Source: Anderseniella sp963759095 (GTDB taxonomy: Bacteria; Pseudomonadota; Alphaproteobacteria; Rhizobiales; Aestuariivirgaceae). From it: DNA of 64,000 bases. The position numbers were made by a program, and so were the translations under genes. The DNA is taken from positions 98,891 through 162,890 of the forward strand of contig CAVWYF010000059.1 in the NCBI GenBank assembly GCA_963759095.1. The letters are read 5' to 3'. The notes beneath the pieces are model-generated. The model did not search any database. It was not told where the DNA came from and saw nothing but the letters and a program-made list of their open reading frames with translations. This document shows, piece by piece, positions 17,467 through 26,295 of this stretch. The first letter of the stretch is position 1. Each line of letters opens with the position of its first letter.

Positions 17467-18462
17467 TCACGCGTCGGATTGCGCTGCCATCCGGTCAAGC
17501 CGAGATCTCAGCCAGCGGGCATAGGCACCACGCCAGCCGGATTGGGGGTGGGTGAGAAACCAGGTTCGGCGCAGGTCCCAAAGCCGGTTCATGTCCTGAA
17601 AAAGCTTCTGCCCTTTGAAGTTGAACCTCCCGGCCACATTGTAAAAGGTGAACTCGGAAAAATAGATGCTGCCGTCGATCTCGTAGAGGTCCACTCTGAC
17701 ATGATCTCTGCCGGCGGCAAGCTGTGCGGCAATTTCAAACATGCGTGGGAGGCACGTTGGTGCCGCATCGAAGGAAACCGGGTAGTGCAGGTAGGGTGAA
17801 TAATCAAATGCATTGCCATGGGCATCATAAAGGCTCAAGCGCGCCTGATCAGTCAGACGGTCGTGGAACCAGAACGCAAACAGCGCCGTTTCGCCAAAAA
17901 CGTAAACCTTGGGTTCCCGGCTGACCGGCTGACCATCGCCATCCTTGAGGAATTCCTCAACGAACAATTTGCGCTTGATCCCCCGGTAGTTCCACTCACC
18001 GTGATAGCGGCTATAGTCCGTGCACATCCACTTTCGGGTCTTGGCGATCATCTCCCGGCGATCATAGTTGCCATCGCGTATGACATGGAAAAATCCGGAA
18101 CCATGGTTGGTTTTCACCACCACGTCGCCTGCAATCAACCGCGAGGGAATATCTTCAAACTGTTCGCCGACCCACAAGGTTTTCGGAATCCCTATGTCGG
18201 GACACAATTCACGCGCAAGCTTTTTGGCAGCAAGCTTGTCGCTCATCACCACTGTTGCGGGGTCGCGGTCAAAAATCTTGCGCCACAGGAATTTGTCCGT
18301 GGAGTGATCCGGACAAGCGGGCTTCGGCAAGGACTTACGGTTTGAGATCGCGAAACATGTCAGACGGGGGTGGCGGATATAGCAATAAGCTGTGATGACA
18401 GTCAGCCAGAAGGCATCCCTGAAGGCATCTGGAAATGTGCTCTTGTTGTCGCTGGATGCCAT
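17467..18462 (-). CDS. TupA-like ATP-grasp protein (polysaccharide biosynthesis)
   Basis: A 331-residue protein with features of the TupA-like ATP-grasp family: the early block DKFLWRKIFDRDPATVVMSDK, the ATP-binding lysine region AGDVVVKTNHGSGF, and the metal-site stretch VRVDLYEIDGSIYFSEFTF. The family includes teichuronopeptide biosynthesis TupA and occurs in capsule and exopolysaccharide loci, where it is thought to add an amino acid to a glycan. No glycosyltransferases neighbour it here, so it is an orphan. A short hydrophobic stretch near residues 18-30 is probably not a membrane anchor. It lies 32 bases upstream of the CoxE-like gene and may share a transcript. Confidence 0.8.
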   Translation of the reverse strand: MASSDNKSTFPDAFRDAFWLTVITAYCYIRHPRLTCFAISNRKSLPKPACPDHSTDKFLWRKIFDRDPATVVMSDKLAAKKLARELCPDIGIPKTLWVGEQFEDIPSRLIAGDVVVKTNHGSGFFHVIRDGNYDRREMIAKTRKWMCTDYSRYHGEWNYRGIKRKLFVEEFLKDGDGQPVSREPKVYVFGETALFAFWFHDRLTDQARLSLYDAHGNAFDYSPYLHYPVSFDAAPTCLPRMFEIAAQLAAGRDHVRVDLYEIDGSIYFSEFTFYNVAGRFNFKGQKLFQDMNRLWDLRRTWFLTHPQSGWRGAYARWLRSRLDRMAAQSDA

Positions 18463-18499
18463 TCGGCCAAACTATCGGGTCAGGTTATGGGACGCGGAT

Positions 18500-18976
18500 C
18501 TAGTTGGCCGCTGCTTTTGTCGCAAGGATGTCAAACACCATGTCGAGTTGGGTTGCCAGCATTTTAAGTTTTTCTCCACCTTCGTCCATGTAAGGCGAGA
18601 ACACGTGGGACGGCTTTTTGTAGCTCAACGTCGCTGTTTCATCGGCGTTTTCCGTGATGTAGACGCGGATTGGCGCCTCAATGCCGGCAGCGATGGATGC
18701 TTCCAGCATGGGCACGGCAAAGCGCGGATGGTACAAGCCGATAACGGTGTTGCCCGGAATGGTTTTGTTCAGCACCCGTTTCGCGCCGGCTGTGGCCGAG
18801 GCCTGCGAAACAACGCCGAGCTTCTGCTTTGCAGCGGCCGTTTTCACGCGCTTGACCAATGTTACATAGTCATGTGAGGTCGGTATCACCACCCAGCCCG
18901 GTCGTTCCTGCATCTCGGCGAATGCGGTATGCGTGGTCATGAGCACAATAATTACAGCTATTATGTATCTGAACAT
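18500..18976 (-). CDS. Exported DUF302 protein
   Basis: A 158-residue protein with a signal peptide (about residues 1-20, cleavage after AFA) and one DUF302 domain spanning most of the remainder. Typical elements are SHDYVTLVKRVKTAAAKQKL, then GLYHPRFAVPMLEASIAAGI and APIRVYITENAD. DUF302 proteins are small periplasmic or cytoplasmic proteins of unknown function, sometimes near heavy-metal or sulfur genes. The ATG at 18976 begins a proper signal peptide; the open frame to 19060 does not. Confidence 0.83.
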   Translation of the reverse strand: MFRYIIAVIIVLMTTHTAFAEMQERPGWVVIPTSHDYVTLVKRVKTAAAKQKLGVVSQASATAGAKRVLNKTIPGNTVIGLYHPRFAVPMLEASIAAGIEAPIRVYITENADETATLSYKKPSHVFSPYMDEGGEKLKMLATQLDMVFDILATKAAAN

Positions 18977-19101
18977 TACGATGGTTCCTCTGTCAGCGAA
19001 TTGAGGCGCAAAGCATGTCGGCGCATTGTGTGAAACACGCGGAGACAATACCACCGACAATGGGGTTGCAGATGACCTGTTTACAACGCCTGAAATAATT
19101 T

Positions 19102-19161
19102 CGCCGGTACCATTGGGTGGGAGGAGACCCTTTGGTACCGGCGTTGAAGGGCTAAAAGCCC
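19102..19161. ncRNA. Candidate structured RNA or leader: strong hairpin plus small hairpin
   Basis: In the 340-bp gap between the DUF302 and UPF0314 genes, CGCCGGTACC (19102-19111) pairs exactly with GGTACCGGCG (19134-19143). The loop can close further by GGGT/ACCC. A second tight hairpin, GGGCT AAA AGCCC, lies at 19149-19161. Read on the minus strand, the large loop contains TCTCCTCCCACCC, which is complementary to ribosome-binding sites and recalls the CCUCCUCCC loops of alphaproteobacterial small RNAs. Read on the plus strand, the small hairpin is followed by GTTGTTTT. I see no protein-coding signal in 18977-19316. Whether it is transcribed is unknown. Confidence 0.4.
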
Positions 19162-19316
19162 AGTTGTTTTCATGGGGCGATGTTTGATTTTGTTGTTGTT
19201 GCGGAGCCCGGTTTGCAGGGGGAGGGGAAACCGCTTTGTTTTTTGTTCATCACCTTGTTGTTGAGATGAACCTAGGCGAAACGGCAGCGGGCGGATGTGC
19301 AGTTGATCACATCGCT

Positions 19317-19874
19317 CTAGCCTGCCTGCCATTGTCTGATCCAGTCGAGCGGATAGATCAGCATGATAATGTTGAGCAGCAGACCGTCACGGATGATCAG
19401 TCCCACTATCAGTTCTGCTGCGATGAACAGGCAAACCGACACCCATACCGGTGCACGTGACGCAACAATGAAGCCCAGGACCATCATGGCCATGTCGGAC
19501 GCGGAGTTCAAAACGCTGTCGCCATAGTAATCCAGTGCAATGGTGTCTTCGCGATACTTGTCGATGATCCAGCTTGTATTCTCGATGGTTTCCCATGCCG
19601 CCTCGATGGCGGCTGCCACCGCCAGCCGCCAGCCGATGTTCAGCCTGGGCAGAAGAAAATGCAGGGCCATATAGAAGACCAGGCCGTGCAGCACGTGAGA
19701 TGGCGAGTACCAGTCGAGAATGTGTTGCGAGTTTTCAGACGAGATCACCTGGCCATGCCAAAGTTTTACATATCCGCACTGGCAGATGAGATTGCGGCCG
19801 AGACCGGCCAGGCCTGCTGCCATGACGGCAGTTACAAGGGCGAGTGCGACCCAGTGATGGCGGCGCAACGTCAA
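19317..19874 (-). CDS. UPF0314 / DUF2585 membrane protein
   Basis: A 185-residue integral membrane protein with about five hydrophobic helices. The block ILDWYSPSHVLHGLVFY, followed by EAAWETIENTSWIIDKYRE and LDYYGDSVLNSASDMAMM, is the UPF0314 signature known from Hyphomicrobiales and Rhodobacterales. Function is unknown; conserved Asp, Glu and His residues in the membrane region hint at catalysis or transport. The best start is a TTG at 19874, which overlaps the stop of the upstream decarboxylase by four bases (TTGA), suggesting translational coupling. Confidence 0.85.
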   Translation of the reverse strand: MTLRRHHWVALALVTAVMAAGLAGLGRNLICQCGYVKLWHGQVISSENSQHILDWYSPSHVLHGLVFYMALHFLLPRLNIGWRLAVAAAIEAAWETIENTSWIIDKYREDTIALDYYGDSVLNSASDMAMMVLGFIVASRAPVWVSVCLFIAAELIVGLIIRDGLLLNIIMLIYPLDWIRQWQAG

Positions 19875-21505
19875 GCTTCAACCTCGGTTGCAAGGGCTGA
19901 TTTTTTTGATATAGCGTCAGTAAAGCGGGTCAGGGTCCGGGAGAACACGTCACCCGGCAACATGATTTCGATGAGCTGAAAGCAGCTCTCATCATTATGG
20001 GCCTGCTCCAGGGCTGCTGCCAGTTGCGTCGGCGTTGACACGCGCACGCCTTTGCCGCCCATGGTTTCGGCAAGCTCGGCGAAGTGCCAGTCATCCAGAT
20101 CATTGTATCCGGTATCTTTCTGAAATGCCTTCAGCATGCCCCATGCCGTGTTGTTGAACAGCAGTACAATGGGGTTCAGCCCGAGGCGTTTGCAGTTTCC
20201 AAGCTCCCATCCGGTCATCTGGAACGCGCCGTCACCAACCAGCACCAGCGGGCGCTTGCCGCTGGCTGCCTGCAGGCCGAGACCGAACGGAATGCCGGTG
20301 CCCATGGTCGCATAGTAACCGGGAGCCAGCAGGGCTGTGTGCGCTATGTCCATGGCGGTAAACAGGCAGTCCCCCATGTCGGATGCGATTGGCATGACGC
20401 CGTGGTTTGCGAAAAAATCATTGACGGCGGTTGCCACGTCTTGCGGCAACAGCTTGCGTTTGGAGGGTTTCAGGCCACGCGGATAGGACGCGGTGACCGG
20501 TTTTGCATTGCCGAGTTTTGCAGCACCGGCCAGCAACGCATCAACAAACGCTTCGAGTATGACACCGGAATAGGAGTGGTGTTCGAAATGCACTGCACCA
20601 TCAAACGCATGAACGCTGGTGCGCATGTCGATCTGGCGTTTTGACACACCGAAATTGGTGTCGCACAGGATAACACCGAGCATCAGCAGGCCATCGGCAC
20701 GTTCCACAAGGCGACGAGTAGGAGCGTCACCGGCAAGGCCCAGATATGTACCGGCGGTCGGAGCGCCTGTTTCCGCCAGGATGCCACGACCCATGAAGGT
20801 TGTCAGAACCGGAATGCCAAGTATCTTGGCAAGTTTCGCCACCTTCTTTTCCAGGCCGTAGCGACGGACTTCGACACCCAGCAGCATGGCGGGGTTTTTC
20901 TTCATCTCAAGCATTTTCAGGGTCTGCCTTGCAGCCTCTACGGCTGCAGCGACATTTTTGGATGCCGGCTTGAAGGCCGGCACTCCGGATACCTCCGCTT
21001 CAACCATGTCACGCGGAAATTCGATGTAGACGGGCCGCGACAAATGCCGCGCTGCAGTCAGCACCCGTGCAATTTCGGCAGGCGCCGTGGCAGGATCATC
21101 CAGCACACACTGGGCGCAGGTGACCTCACGCATGATCAGCATCTGGCTGTCGAAGTGCTTGACCTGATGATGCAGCCCGAGCCCCATGGTGCGTTCTGCG
21201 GCACCCGGTGCACCTGAGATCACCACCAGTGGAGACTTTTCGGCATAAGCTGTGGCCACCGGATTGATCATGTTCAGTGCGCCGGCACCGTAGGTAACGC
21301 AGGCAACCCCGATTGTGCTGCGATAACGGCCTGCCGCATCTGCGGCGAACCCGACGGCGGGTTCATGGCTGAGCGTGTAAAGCGGAAGGGTGTTGATGCG
21401 TTCTATCTGGCGAAACAGCGGGAGAGCAAAGTCTCCGGGGATGCCGAAAATTTCTCCGGCGCCATAGTCTTTCAACGCCTGCAATAGTGCGTGTGCGAGT
21501 TTCAT
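19871..21505 (-). CDS. Thiamine diphosphate-dependent 2-keto-acid decarboxylase, indolepyruvate/phenylpyruvate type
   Basis: A 544-residue ThDP enzyme with the three usual domains. The N-terminal domain has GIPGDFALPLF and the catalytic glutamate in LSHEPAVGFAADAAGRY. The C-terminal domain has the cofactor motif GDGAFQMTGWELGNCKRLGL, continuing to a metal-site N-N (LFNNTAWG). The HEPxVGFAAD region and overall shape fit indolepyruvate/phenylpyruvate decarboxylases and related pyruvate decarboxylases rather than acetolactate synthase. It would convert a 2-keto acid to an aldehyde, perhaps in aromatic amino-acid catabolism or auxin-like compound formation. It is coupled to the UPF0314 gene downstream. 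Confidence 0.83.
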   Translation of the reverse strand: MKLAHALLQALKDYGAGEIFGIPGDFALPLFRQIERINTLPLYTLSHEPAVGFAADAAGRYRSTIGVACVTYGAGALNMINPVATAYAEKSPLVVISGAPGAAERTMGLGLHHQVKHFDSQMLIMREVTCAQCVLDDPATAPAEIARVLTAARHLSRPVYIEFPRDMVEAEVSGVPAFKPASKNVAAAVEAARQTLKMLEMKKNPAMLLGVEVRRYGLEKKVAKLAKILGIPVLTTFMGRGILAETGAPTAGTYLGLAGDAPTRRLVERADGLLMLGVILCDTNFGVSKRQIDMRTSVHAFDGAVHFEHHSYSGVILEAFVDALLAGAAKLGNAKPVTASYPRGLKPSKRKLLPQDVATAVNDFFANHGVMPIASDMGDCLFTAMDIAHTALLAPGYYATMGTGIPFGLGLQAASGKRPLVLVGDGAFQMTGWELGNCKRLGLNPIVLLFNNTAWGMLKAFQKDTGYNDLDDWHFAELAETMGGKGVRVSTPTQLAAALEQAHNDESCFQLIEIMLPGDVFSRTLTRFTDAISKKSALATEVEA

Positions 21506-21613
21506 GGATGCTTGCTCCGGGTTAGTGGCGAATACGCCTTTGAGGAGGGAGCAACAACTATGCGGACAAGCGGGCGAGTGGGCAACAGCAATTCATGCCA
21601 ATGGTCACCGGCA

Positions 21614-22588
21614 TCAATACCACATCCCCATGCGGCCGATATTGATGCGTGGTCTGCGTACCGGCGGTACAATCGACCGGGTGGGGCGCAACGGCATATC
21701 CGGACGGGTGACTATCGGTGGCGTATCGGTGCGTAGGGACAGCAACCGCTTCACCCTATCCGGTGTCTTGGGATGACTTCGCATGATTGAAGGTTCCGGC
21801 GACCGCGACCCCGGCAGTACCAGCTGTTCCCACATACTGCCCTGCTTGTGTTCCAGCGTCTGTAACGCCGACGCAAGACCTTCCGGGTCCCCGGTCAGGC
21901 CCGCTGCATCGAGGTCGGCGTCATATTCGCGGGTGCGGGACAGCGCCAGTTGCAACAGCCCTCCAATTGTAGGCGCAGCAACAAGGGCGACAATGGCTAC
22001 CCAGGGAACCATTCCGCCATTGGTCAAAATCGCTGCCGGGACCCCAATCAGCAAGCCAAATGTAGACAAGGTGCCAGTGAGTCGTGACAGAACGTCTCCC
22101 AGCGCCATCACAGTCAGGTCGCCATTGCGGATATGGCTGATTTCATGTGCCAGCACACCGGCCAGTTGCCTGAGTGTCAGATTGCGGATCAGGCCGTCGG
22201 TCAGGGCAATCGCGGAGTCTTTTGTCTGACCGACCGCAAAAGCATTCATCATCTGTGATGGCACGTAATAAAGCTGCGGCACTGCAGGCAGGTCTGCCCG
22301 TTTTGTCAGTTCGCGCATCAACTGGTGCAACTGAGGAACTTCGTCTTCCGTCAGGACGCGCGCCTTATAGAGTTTCAGGACCATTTTCGGTGACACGCGC
22401 CCGGCTTGCCAAAGTCCGAATGCAGTCAATACCATGGCCCAGACAACCCCGGAACCGCCAAGAACGCTGTAGGCGATCAAGCCCATGAGGAGGGCAGAGC
22501 CGATGATCATTAGCCACGTGTGCAGCGTATTGTGCCATTGATGGGCACTCTGGGCTTCGGAGTTCAGAGGCTGGAGAGGAATGTTCAT
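21614..22588 (-). CDS. htpX: HtpX-like membrane zinc metalloprotease (M48B)
   Basis: A 324-residue inner-membrane protease. The zinc motif HEISH (LAGVLAHEISHIRNGDLTVM) lies at about residue 148, and the third ligand is the glutamate in SRTREYDADLDAAGL. Hydrophobic segments occur at about residues 27-65 and 180-220, as in HtpX. The family removes damaged membrane proteins and is usually under envelope- or heat-stress control. The C-terminus after residue 265 is longer than usual and Pro/Arg-rich (TRPDMPLRPTRSIVPPVRRP). It is the last gene of a minus-strand envelope block: lemA, DUF2207, htpX. Confidence 0.88.
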   Translation of the reverse strand: MNIPLQPLNSEAQSAHQWHNTLHTWLMIIGSALLMGLIAYSVLGGSGVVWAMVLTAFGLWQAGRVSPKMVLKLYKARVLTEDEVPQLHQLMRELTKRADLPAVPQLYYVPSQMMNAFAVGQTKDSAIALTDGLIRNLTLRQLAGVLAHEISHIRNGDLTVMALGDVLSRLTGTLSTFGLLIGVPAAILTNGGMVPWVAIVALVAAPTIGGLLQLALSRTREYDADLDAAGLTGDPEGLASALQTLEHKQGSMWEQLVLPGSRSPEPSIMRSHPKTPDRVKRLLSLRTDTPPIVTRPDMPLRPTRSIVPPVRRPRINIGRMGMWY

Positions 22589-22617
22589 GATCCAAATCTA
22601 GGTAGTGGGATGGTCTT

Positions 22618-24546
22618 TTACCAGCCACCGCCACCACCACCGCCGCCGCCGCCGCCGGAAAACCCGCCACCGCCGGAAAAGCCGGAGGACGACGATTTGG
22701 GGGCCGGCATCGCGTTGGTCATCGACTTGCCAATGGATGCCGGAAGGCCGGACATGGTCTTGCCAATGCTGCCGGATGAAAAATTGCCGCCGTGATACCA
22801 GTTCGGGGAATAGCTGGCAGCAGCGGCTGCACCGGCGGCAGATGCAAGCCACGCCTGAAATGCATTCGACCAGGGCTTTTCCAGCCCCAGGGCGACAGCA
22901 TAAGGAAGCATGGTCTCAAAATGCTGTGGCGACATTGCCGGTGCGCCGGCGAGGTTCATGCGGTCTTTTTCAGCAAGGTTGATATAGGTTTTCAACCCCT
23001 CAATGCCATCCATCAGTTGGCGCCCGAGCGGGGTCGGAGCGCCAAGCAGAAAGAAGAACAGGACATTGACCATGAAGACGCCGGCGATGATGGCGAGTAT
23101 CACAGGCTTGACAGTCATATCCACCGCAAGAGAGCCCAGCAGCGGCAAAAGGTTCATGGCAAAAAAGCCAAGCACAAACCACCGCATGACTGACCCGACT
23201 TTGCCGACCAAGCCGCTGGAGCGTGATACTTTCAGACCGACAGTGAAGGTGACTACGGTTATGACCGTGGCAACGGCGATCAGAATGATCAACGGAAACA
23301 CGAAATTTGCACCACCACCTGCGGCCACTATTGTGACGATCAATGTCAGTAGTGAAATTCCGATACCGGCAAATACATAGGCCAGGTTCTGGTCAAAGAA
23401 TTTGTTGCGGTGCTCTGTATTCAAAGCTGAGCGGAATTTGCTGGTGAGCGACCTGACCGCAGCGGTGTTTGATTTGGCTATGCGGAATTCCTCTCCGGCA
23501 ACCCCGAGTTTCTGCAAAACCGCTGCCTCGCCAACAGGCAGAGATTGACGCAGTGTTGCCCCTGTCGGCTTTATGGCGATATCGCCTGCCAGGTCTTCCA
23601 GTTCAACCAGCCCCTTTACGGCGAGGTTGAGCAGGGCGGACGAAAATGCGTGATGGCCGGACAAGCCCTTGTTTTCGATGTAGTGCACCTGGGCGGGCGA
23701 TATGCCGTCCGGCGCATCCCAGCGCGGTACCATCACACCGGCAGGCGGATCCCGTCCGACCCGCTGCCATGCCCAGAAATAGTAGTAACCGATTACCAGG
23801 AAGCCGACGAAGCCCATGAGAAAAGCTGCGTTATCGCGCCAGAACCAGCCCAGCTCCTGGCTCTGGCTTGGCGCTGCGACGCTGCCCTTCGGCATCTTGA
23901 TCACAACTGTCAGGCCTTCCTGGGGCCTGAGCGGAGCGGTTGTCTGAAACTCTACAATATTGCCATCATTGCTGGTGCGCGAACGCGCCTCCCGGCCGGT
24001 TGCGCCAAAGGGGCCCGTGAAATAAGCAGTGTCGGTTGCCCGGACACCTTGCGGCAAGACAATTTCAGCCCGCGCATTGCGGATCGGGAAGTTCCAGAAA
24101 TTGCCGGTGACATTCCAGTACACCTCGTCATGGTCGGAAAAGAACCGTATCTGCCGGTCGGTTTCATAGGTTATCCTGTAGGTGAATTCACCGGCGCCTA
24201 TGAACTTGTTCTTGCTGCCGATATAAACACGGGCAGCGCGGTTGGCCTTGTCAATGCGGAAATCGTCCGGCTTGCCGTCGCGGGTCACTGACAGGACCTC
24301 GAAACCGACTTCGCGTTCGCGTCCGCCTGCGTCTTCGATCATCAACGGGAAGTCGCGATAGATACCTCTTCTGATCTGTGAATTCTCACCACGCACGCGG
24401 ATCGTCTCCACCACCCGCAGTTTGCCGGTTTGAGAAACCTCGACCTTCGAATCGAAATTGAGGATTTCTTCCGCCGAATGGGCGTAACCGGCCATCCAGA
24501 GCAGAGCAAACAGGACACATAATGTGCGGAACAGGCGCTGCATCAT
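22618..24546 (-). CDS. DUF2207 membrane protein with a poly-glycine C-terminus
   Basis: A 642-residue protein. After a signal peptide (cleavage near AHS) comes a periplasmic beta-rich DUF2207 domain (about residues 25-225) with VVETIRVRGENSQIRRGIYR and VYWNVTGNFWNFPI. A transmembrane helix follows at about residue 250, then a cytoplasmic winged-helix-like region, then several hydrophobic segments at about residues 400-510. The tail is Ser/Gly-rich and ends in a run of glycines closed by a tryptophan. DUF2207 proteins commonly sit beside LemA, as here (lemA ends 32 bases upstream); the pair is thought to act in envelope maintenance. The ATG at 24546 has AAGGA before it; a TTG at 24573 is the alternative. 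Confidence 0.85.
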   Translation of the reverse strand: MMQRLFRTLCVLFALLWMAGYAHSAEEILNFDSKVEVSQTGKLRVVETIRVRGENSQIRRGIYRDFPLMIEDAGGREREVGFEVLSVTRDGKPDDFRIDKANRAARVYIGSKNKFIGAGEFTYRITYETDRQIRFFSDHDEVYWNVTGNFWNFPIRNARAEIVLPQGVRATDTAYFTGPFGATGREARSRTSNDGNIVEFQTTAPLRPQEGLTVVIKMPKGSVAAPSQSQELGWFWRDNAAFLMGFVGFLVIGYYYFWAWQRVGRDPPAGVMVPRWDAPDGISPAQVHYIENKGLSGHHAFSSALLNLAVKGLVELEDLAGDIAIKPTGATLRQSLPVGEAAVLQKLGVAGEEFRIAKSNTAAVRSLTSKFRSALNTEHRNKFFDQNLAYVFAGIGISLLTLIVTIVAAGGGANFVFPLIILIAVATVITVVTFTVGLKVSRSSGLVGKVGSVMRWFVLGFFAMNLLPLLGSLAVDMTVKPVILAIIAGVFMVNVLFFFLLGAPTPLGRQLMDGIEGLKTYINLAEKDRMNLAGAPAMSPQHFETMLPYAVALGLEKPWSNAFQAWLASAAGAAAAASYSPNWYHGGNFSSGSIGKTMSGLPASIGKSMTNAMPAPKSSSSGFSGGGGFSGGGGGGGGGGGW

Positions 24547-24578
24547 GCCGGTAAATCCTTGTATCGTACGCAATGTCG

Positions 24579-25136
24579 CTAGAATTTCACTTCCGGGACA
24601 TTGCGGTCGCCGGCGTCCTCGATTTCAAAGAACTCTGTCGTCTGGAACTTGAAATAGTTGGCCACGAAATTGGACGGGAAGCTTTCGACCTTCACATTGA
24701 GATCGCGTGCAGCACCATTGTAATAGCGCCGTGCCATCTGGACCTCGCCCTCGATCTTGTCGAGTGTCTGCTGCAACTGCAGAAAATTCTCGTTTGCCTT
24801 GAGGTCCGGATAGGCTTCTGCCACGGCCATCAGTTTGCCCAGCGCCTGGCTCAGCAGGCCTTCCGCGACCGCCCGGCCGGCAATGTCGCCTTCCGGTACC
24901 GCCTGAACGCGGGTGCGCATTTCCGTCACTTCGCGCAGCGTGTCCTTCTCGTGACCGGCATAGCCCTTGATGCTTTCAACGATGTTGGGGATCAGGTCAC
25001 TGCGGCGTTTGAGTTGCACATCAATGCCGCTCCAGGCCTCCTTGACCATTTGCGTGGCCTTGACCAGCGCGTTGTAGATGGCAACGCCATAGAATGCGAT
25101 GGCACCCAGGATGCCGAGAATAACAAGTGTGGTCAT
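24579..25136 (-). CDS. LemA family protein
   Basis: A 185-residue protein with an N-terminal membrane helix (about residues 1-20) followed by a long alpha-helical domain. The LemA signature is clear: NALVKATQMVKEAWSGIDVQ, then LKRRSDLIPNIVESIKGYA, then AYPDLKANENFLQLQQTLD and RRYYNGAARDLN. LemA proteins face outward and have poorly defined roles in membrane homeostasis. It is directly upstream of the DUF2207 gene and 31 bases downstream of the YcjF-like gene. Confidence 0.92.
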   Translation of the reverse strand: MTTLVILGILGAIAFYGVAIYNALVKATQMVKEAWSGIDVQLKRRSDLIPNIVESIKGYAGHEKDTLREVTEMRTRVQAVPEGDIAGRAVAEGLLSQALGKLMAVAEAYPDLKANENFLQLQQTLDKIEGEVQMARRYYNGAARDLNVKVESFPSNFVANYFKFQTTEFFEIEDAGDRNVPEVKF

Positions 25137-25167
25137 GAATTGATCTCCCTACTGCCCAAAGGCAAGT

Positions 25168-26295
25168 TTAATCCGGCTTGTCCGATTTGTCTTGATTTCC
25201 TTGTTCGCCGTCCCCGCCAAAATTGACCACCTCGCGCATGAAGTCGGACAGGCCGGGCTTGGGCTGGGTCAGGAACGGCAATGGCCGGCAAAGCTCCATG
25301 GCAGCCAGGCCAATGCGGGCGGTGAGAATGCCATTTACCGCACCTTCGCCGAAGCGTGCCGACAAACGGCCTATCAGTCCCTTGCCGATGACAGCACTGA
25401 TAACGCCGTCAGACAGGGCAAGGCCGCCGGTCACGGCCAGATGGCCTGCCACCATTTTCGCAAGGCGTATGGTGCCCAACGTTCCGGGCCTTCCGCCGTA
25501 AAGTGTTGCAAGTTCCCGCATCATGCGCAGGTTCTGTGCACCGACCAGTGCGATATCAAGGGCGGCGGGCGCGATGGCCGTCACCACGCTGACCCGGCGT
25601 GCGGCCCGCGCAATAATGCGGTTTGCTTCCTCATCCAGCGGTTTCATCAGGTCGCGCTCGGCCAGCTTTATACGGTCAGCCGGGTCCATGATCGCTTTGG
25701 AATGCTCCTTCAACTGGGCAAGCCCCCAGCGCATGTCGGCTCTGGCGTCATAGATGGAGTGCAGATCTGTGAGCGTGGCTTGTGCTGCGGTTGCATCATC
25801 TGCGGAAATGGCCCGCGTTGCGTCAGCCTGAGTGGTGCCCAGTCTCTTCAACCGCCACAGGCCGAACAGTTCGCGTACAATGATGGCAAGGGCTGCAATC
25901 AGCACCAGCGCCAGAAGCCCTGTCCCGATCCAGCCGAGGGCGGGGGACCGGGCAAACAGGTCCTCGATCAGCTGGGTTGCGGCCAGACCTGCCCACAGGC
26001 CTGCCAGTCCCAGCGCACCGGACAACAAGATGCCACCCCAGCGGAACCGCTTTGCAATTGTGTGGTCACGGGCAATGGCTGGAAGAAGGGCATCATCCGA
26101 TGGGTCTTCAAAGCGGATTTCCGGTGCTGCCAGTGCGCGCGGCTGTCTGCCTTTCGGCTTGGGTTTGGTGGTCCGGGATTGCCTGGCCCCGGCTTTTTGC
26201 GGTTCGGCTTTTGCAGCCGGACCGGAAGCCTTTTCCTGGTTTGAGGGATCGGGCGCAAGGCGAAACGCCTTTGGCTTGCGTGGGTCATCGGTCAT
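25168..26295 (-). CDS. YcjF-like inner-membrane protein (UPF0283, TIGR01620 type)
   Basis: A 375-residue protein with a disordered, Lys/Pro-rich cytoplasmic N-terminus of about 90 residues, two transmembrane helices at about residues 92-150, and a C-terminal helical domain. The C-terminal stretch ALDIALVGAQNLRMMRELA and YGGRPGTLGTIRLAKMVAGH is typical of DUF697/UPF0283 proteins. In enterobacteria ycjX and ycjF are co-regulated with the phage-shock (psp) genes. Here the two overlap by four bases (ATGA), so they should be translated together. No pspA is present in the window. Confidence 0.87.
   Translation of the reverse strand: MTDDPRKPKAFRLAPDPSNQEKASGPAAKAEPQKAGARQSRTTKPKPKGRQPRALAAPEIRFEDPSDDALLPAIARDHTIAKRFRWGGILLSGALGLAGLWAGLAATQLIEDLFARSPALGWIGTGLLALVLIAALAIIVRELFGLWRLKRLGTTQADATRAISADDATAAQATLTDLHSIYDARADMRWGLAQLKEHSKAIMDPADRIKLAERDLMKPLDEEANRIIARAARRVSVVTAIAPAALDIALVGAQNLRMMRELATLYGGRPGTLGTIRLAKMVAGHLAVTGGLALSDGVISAVIGKGLIGRLSARFGEGAVNGILTARIGLAAMELCRPLPFLTQPKPGLSDFMREVVNFGGDGEQGNQDKSDKPD

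Noticed and set aside
19081..19332. An 83-codon minus-strand open frame
   Set aside because: It has no protein-like features and runs through two hairpins.
23545..24291. A 248-codon plus-strand open frame
   Set aside because: It is the complement of the DUF2207 gene.
25192..26244. A 350-codon plus-strand open frame
   Set aside because: It is the complement of the YcjF-like gene, which has clear membrane helices and an ATGA overlap with its partner.
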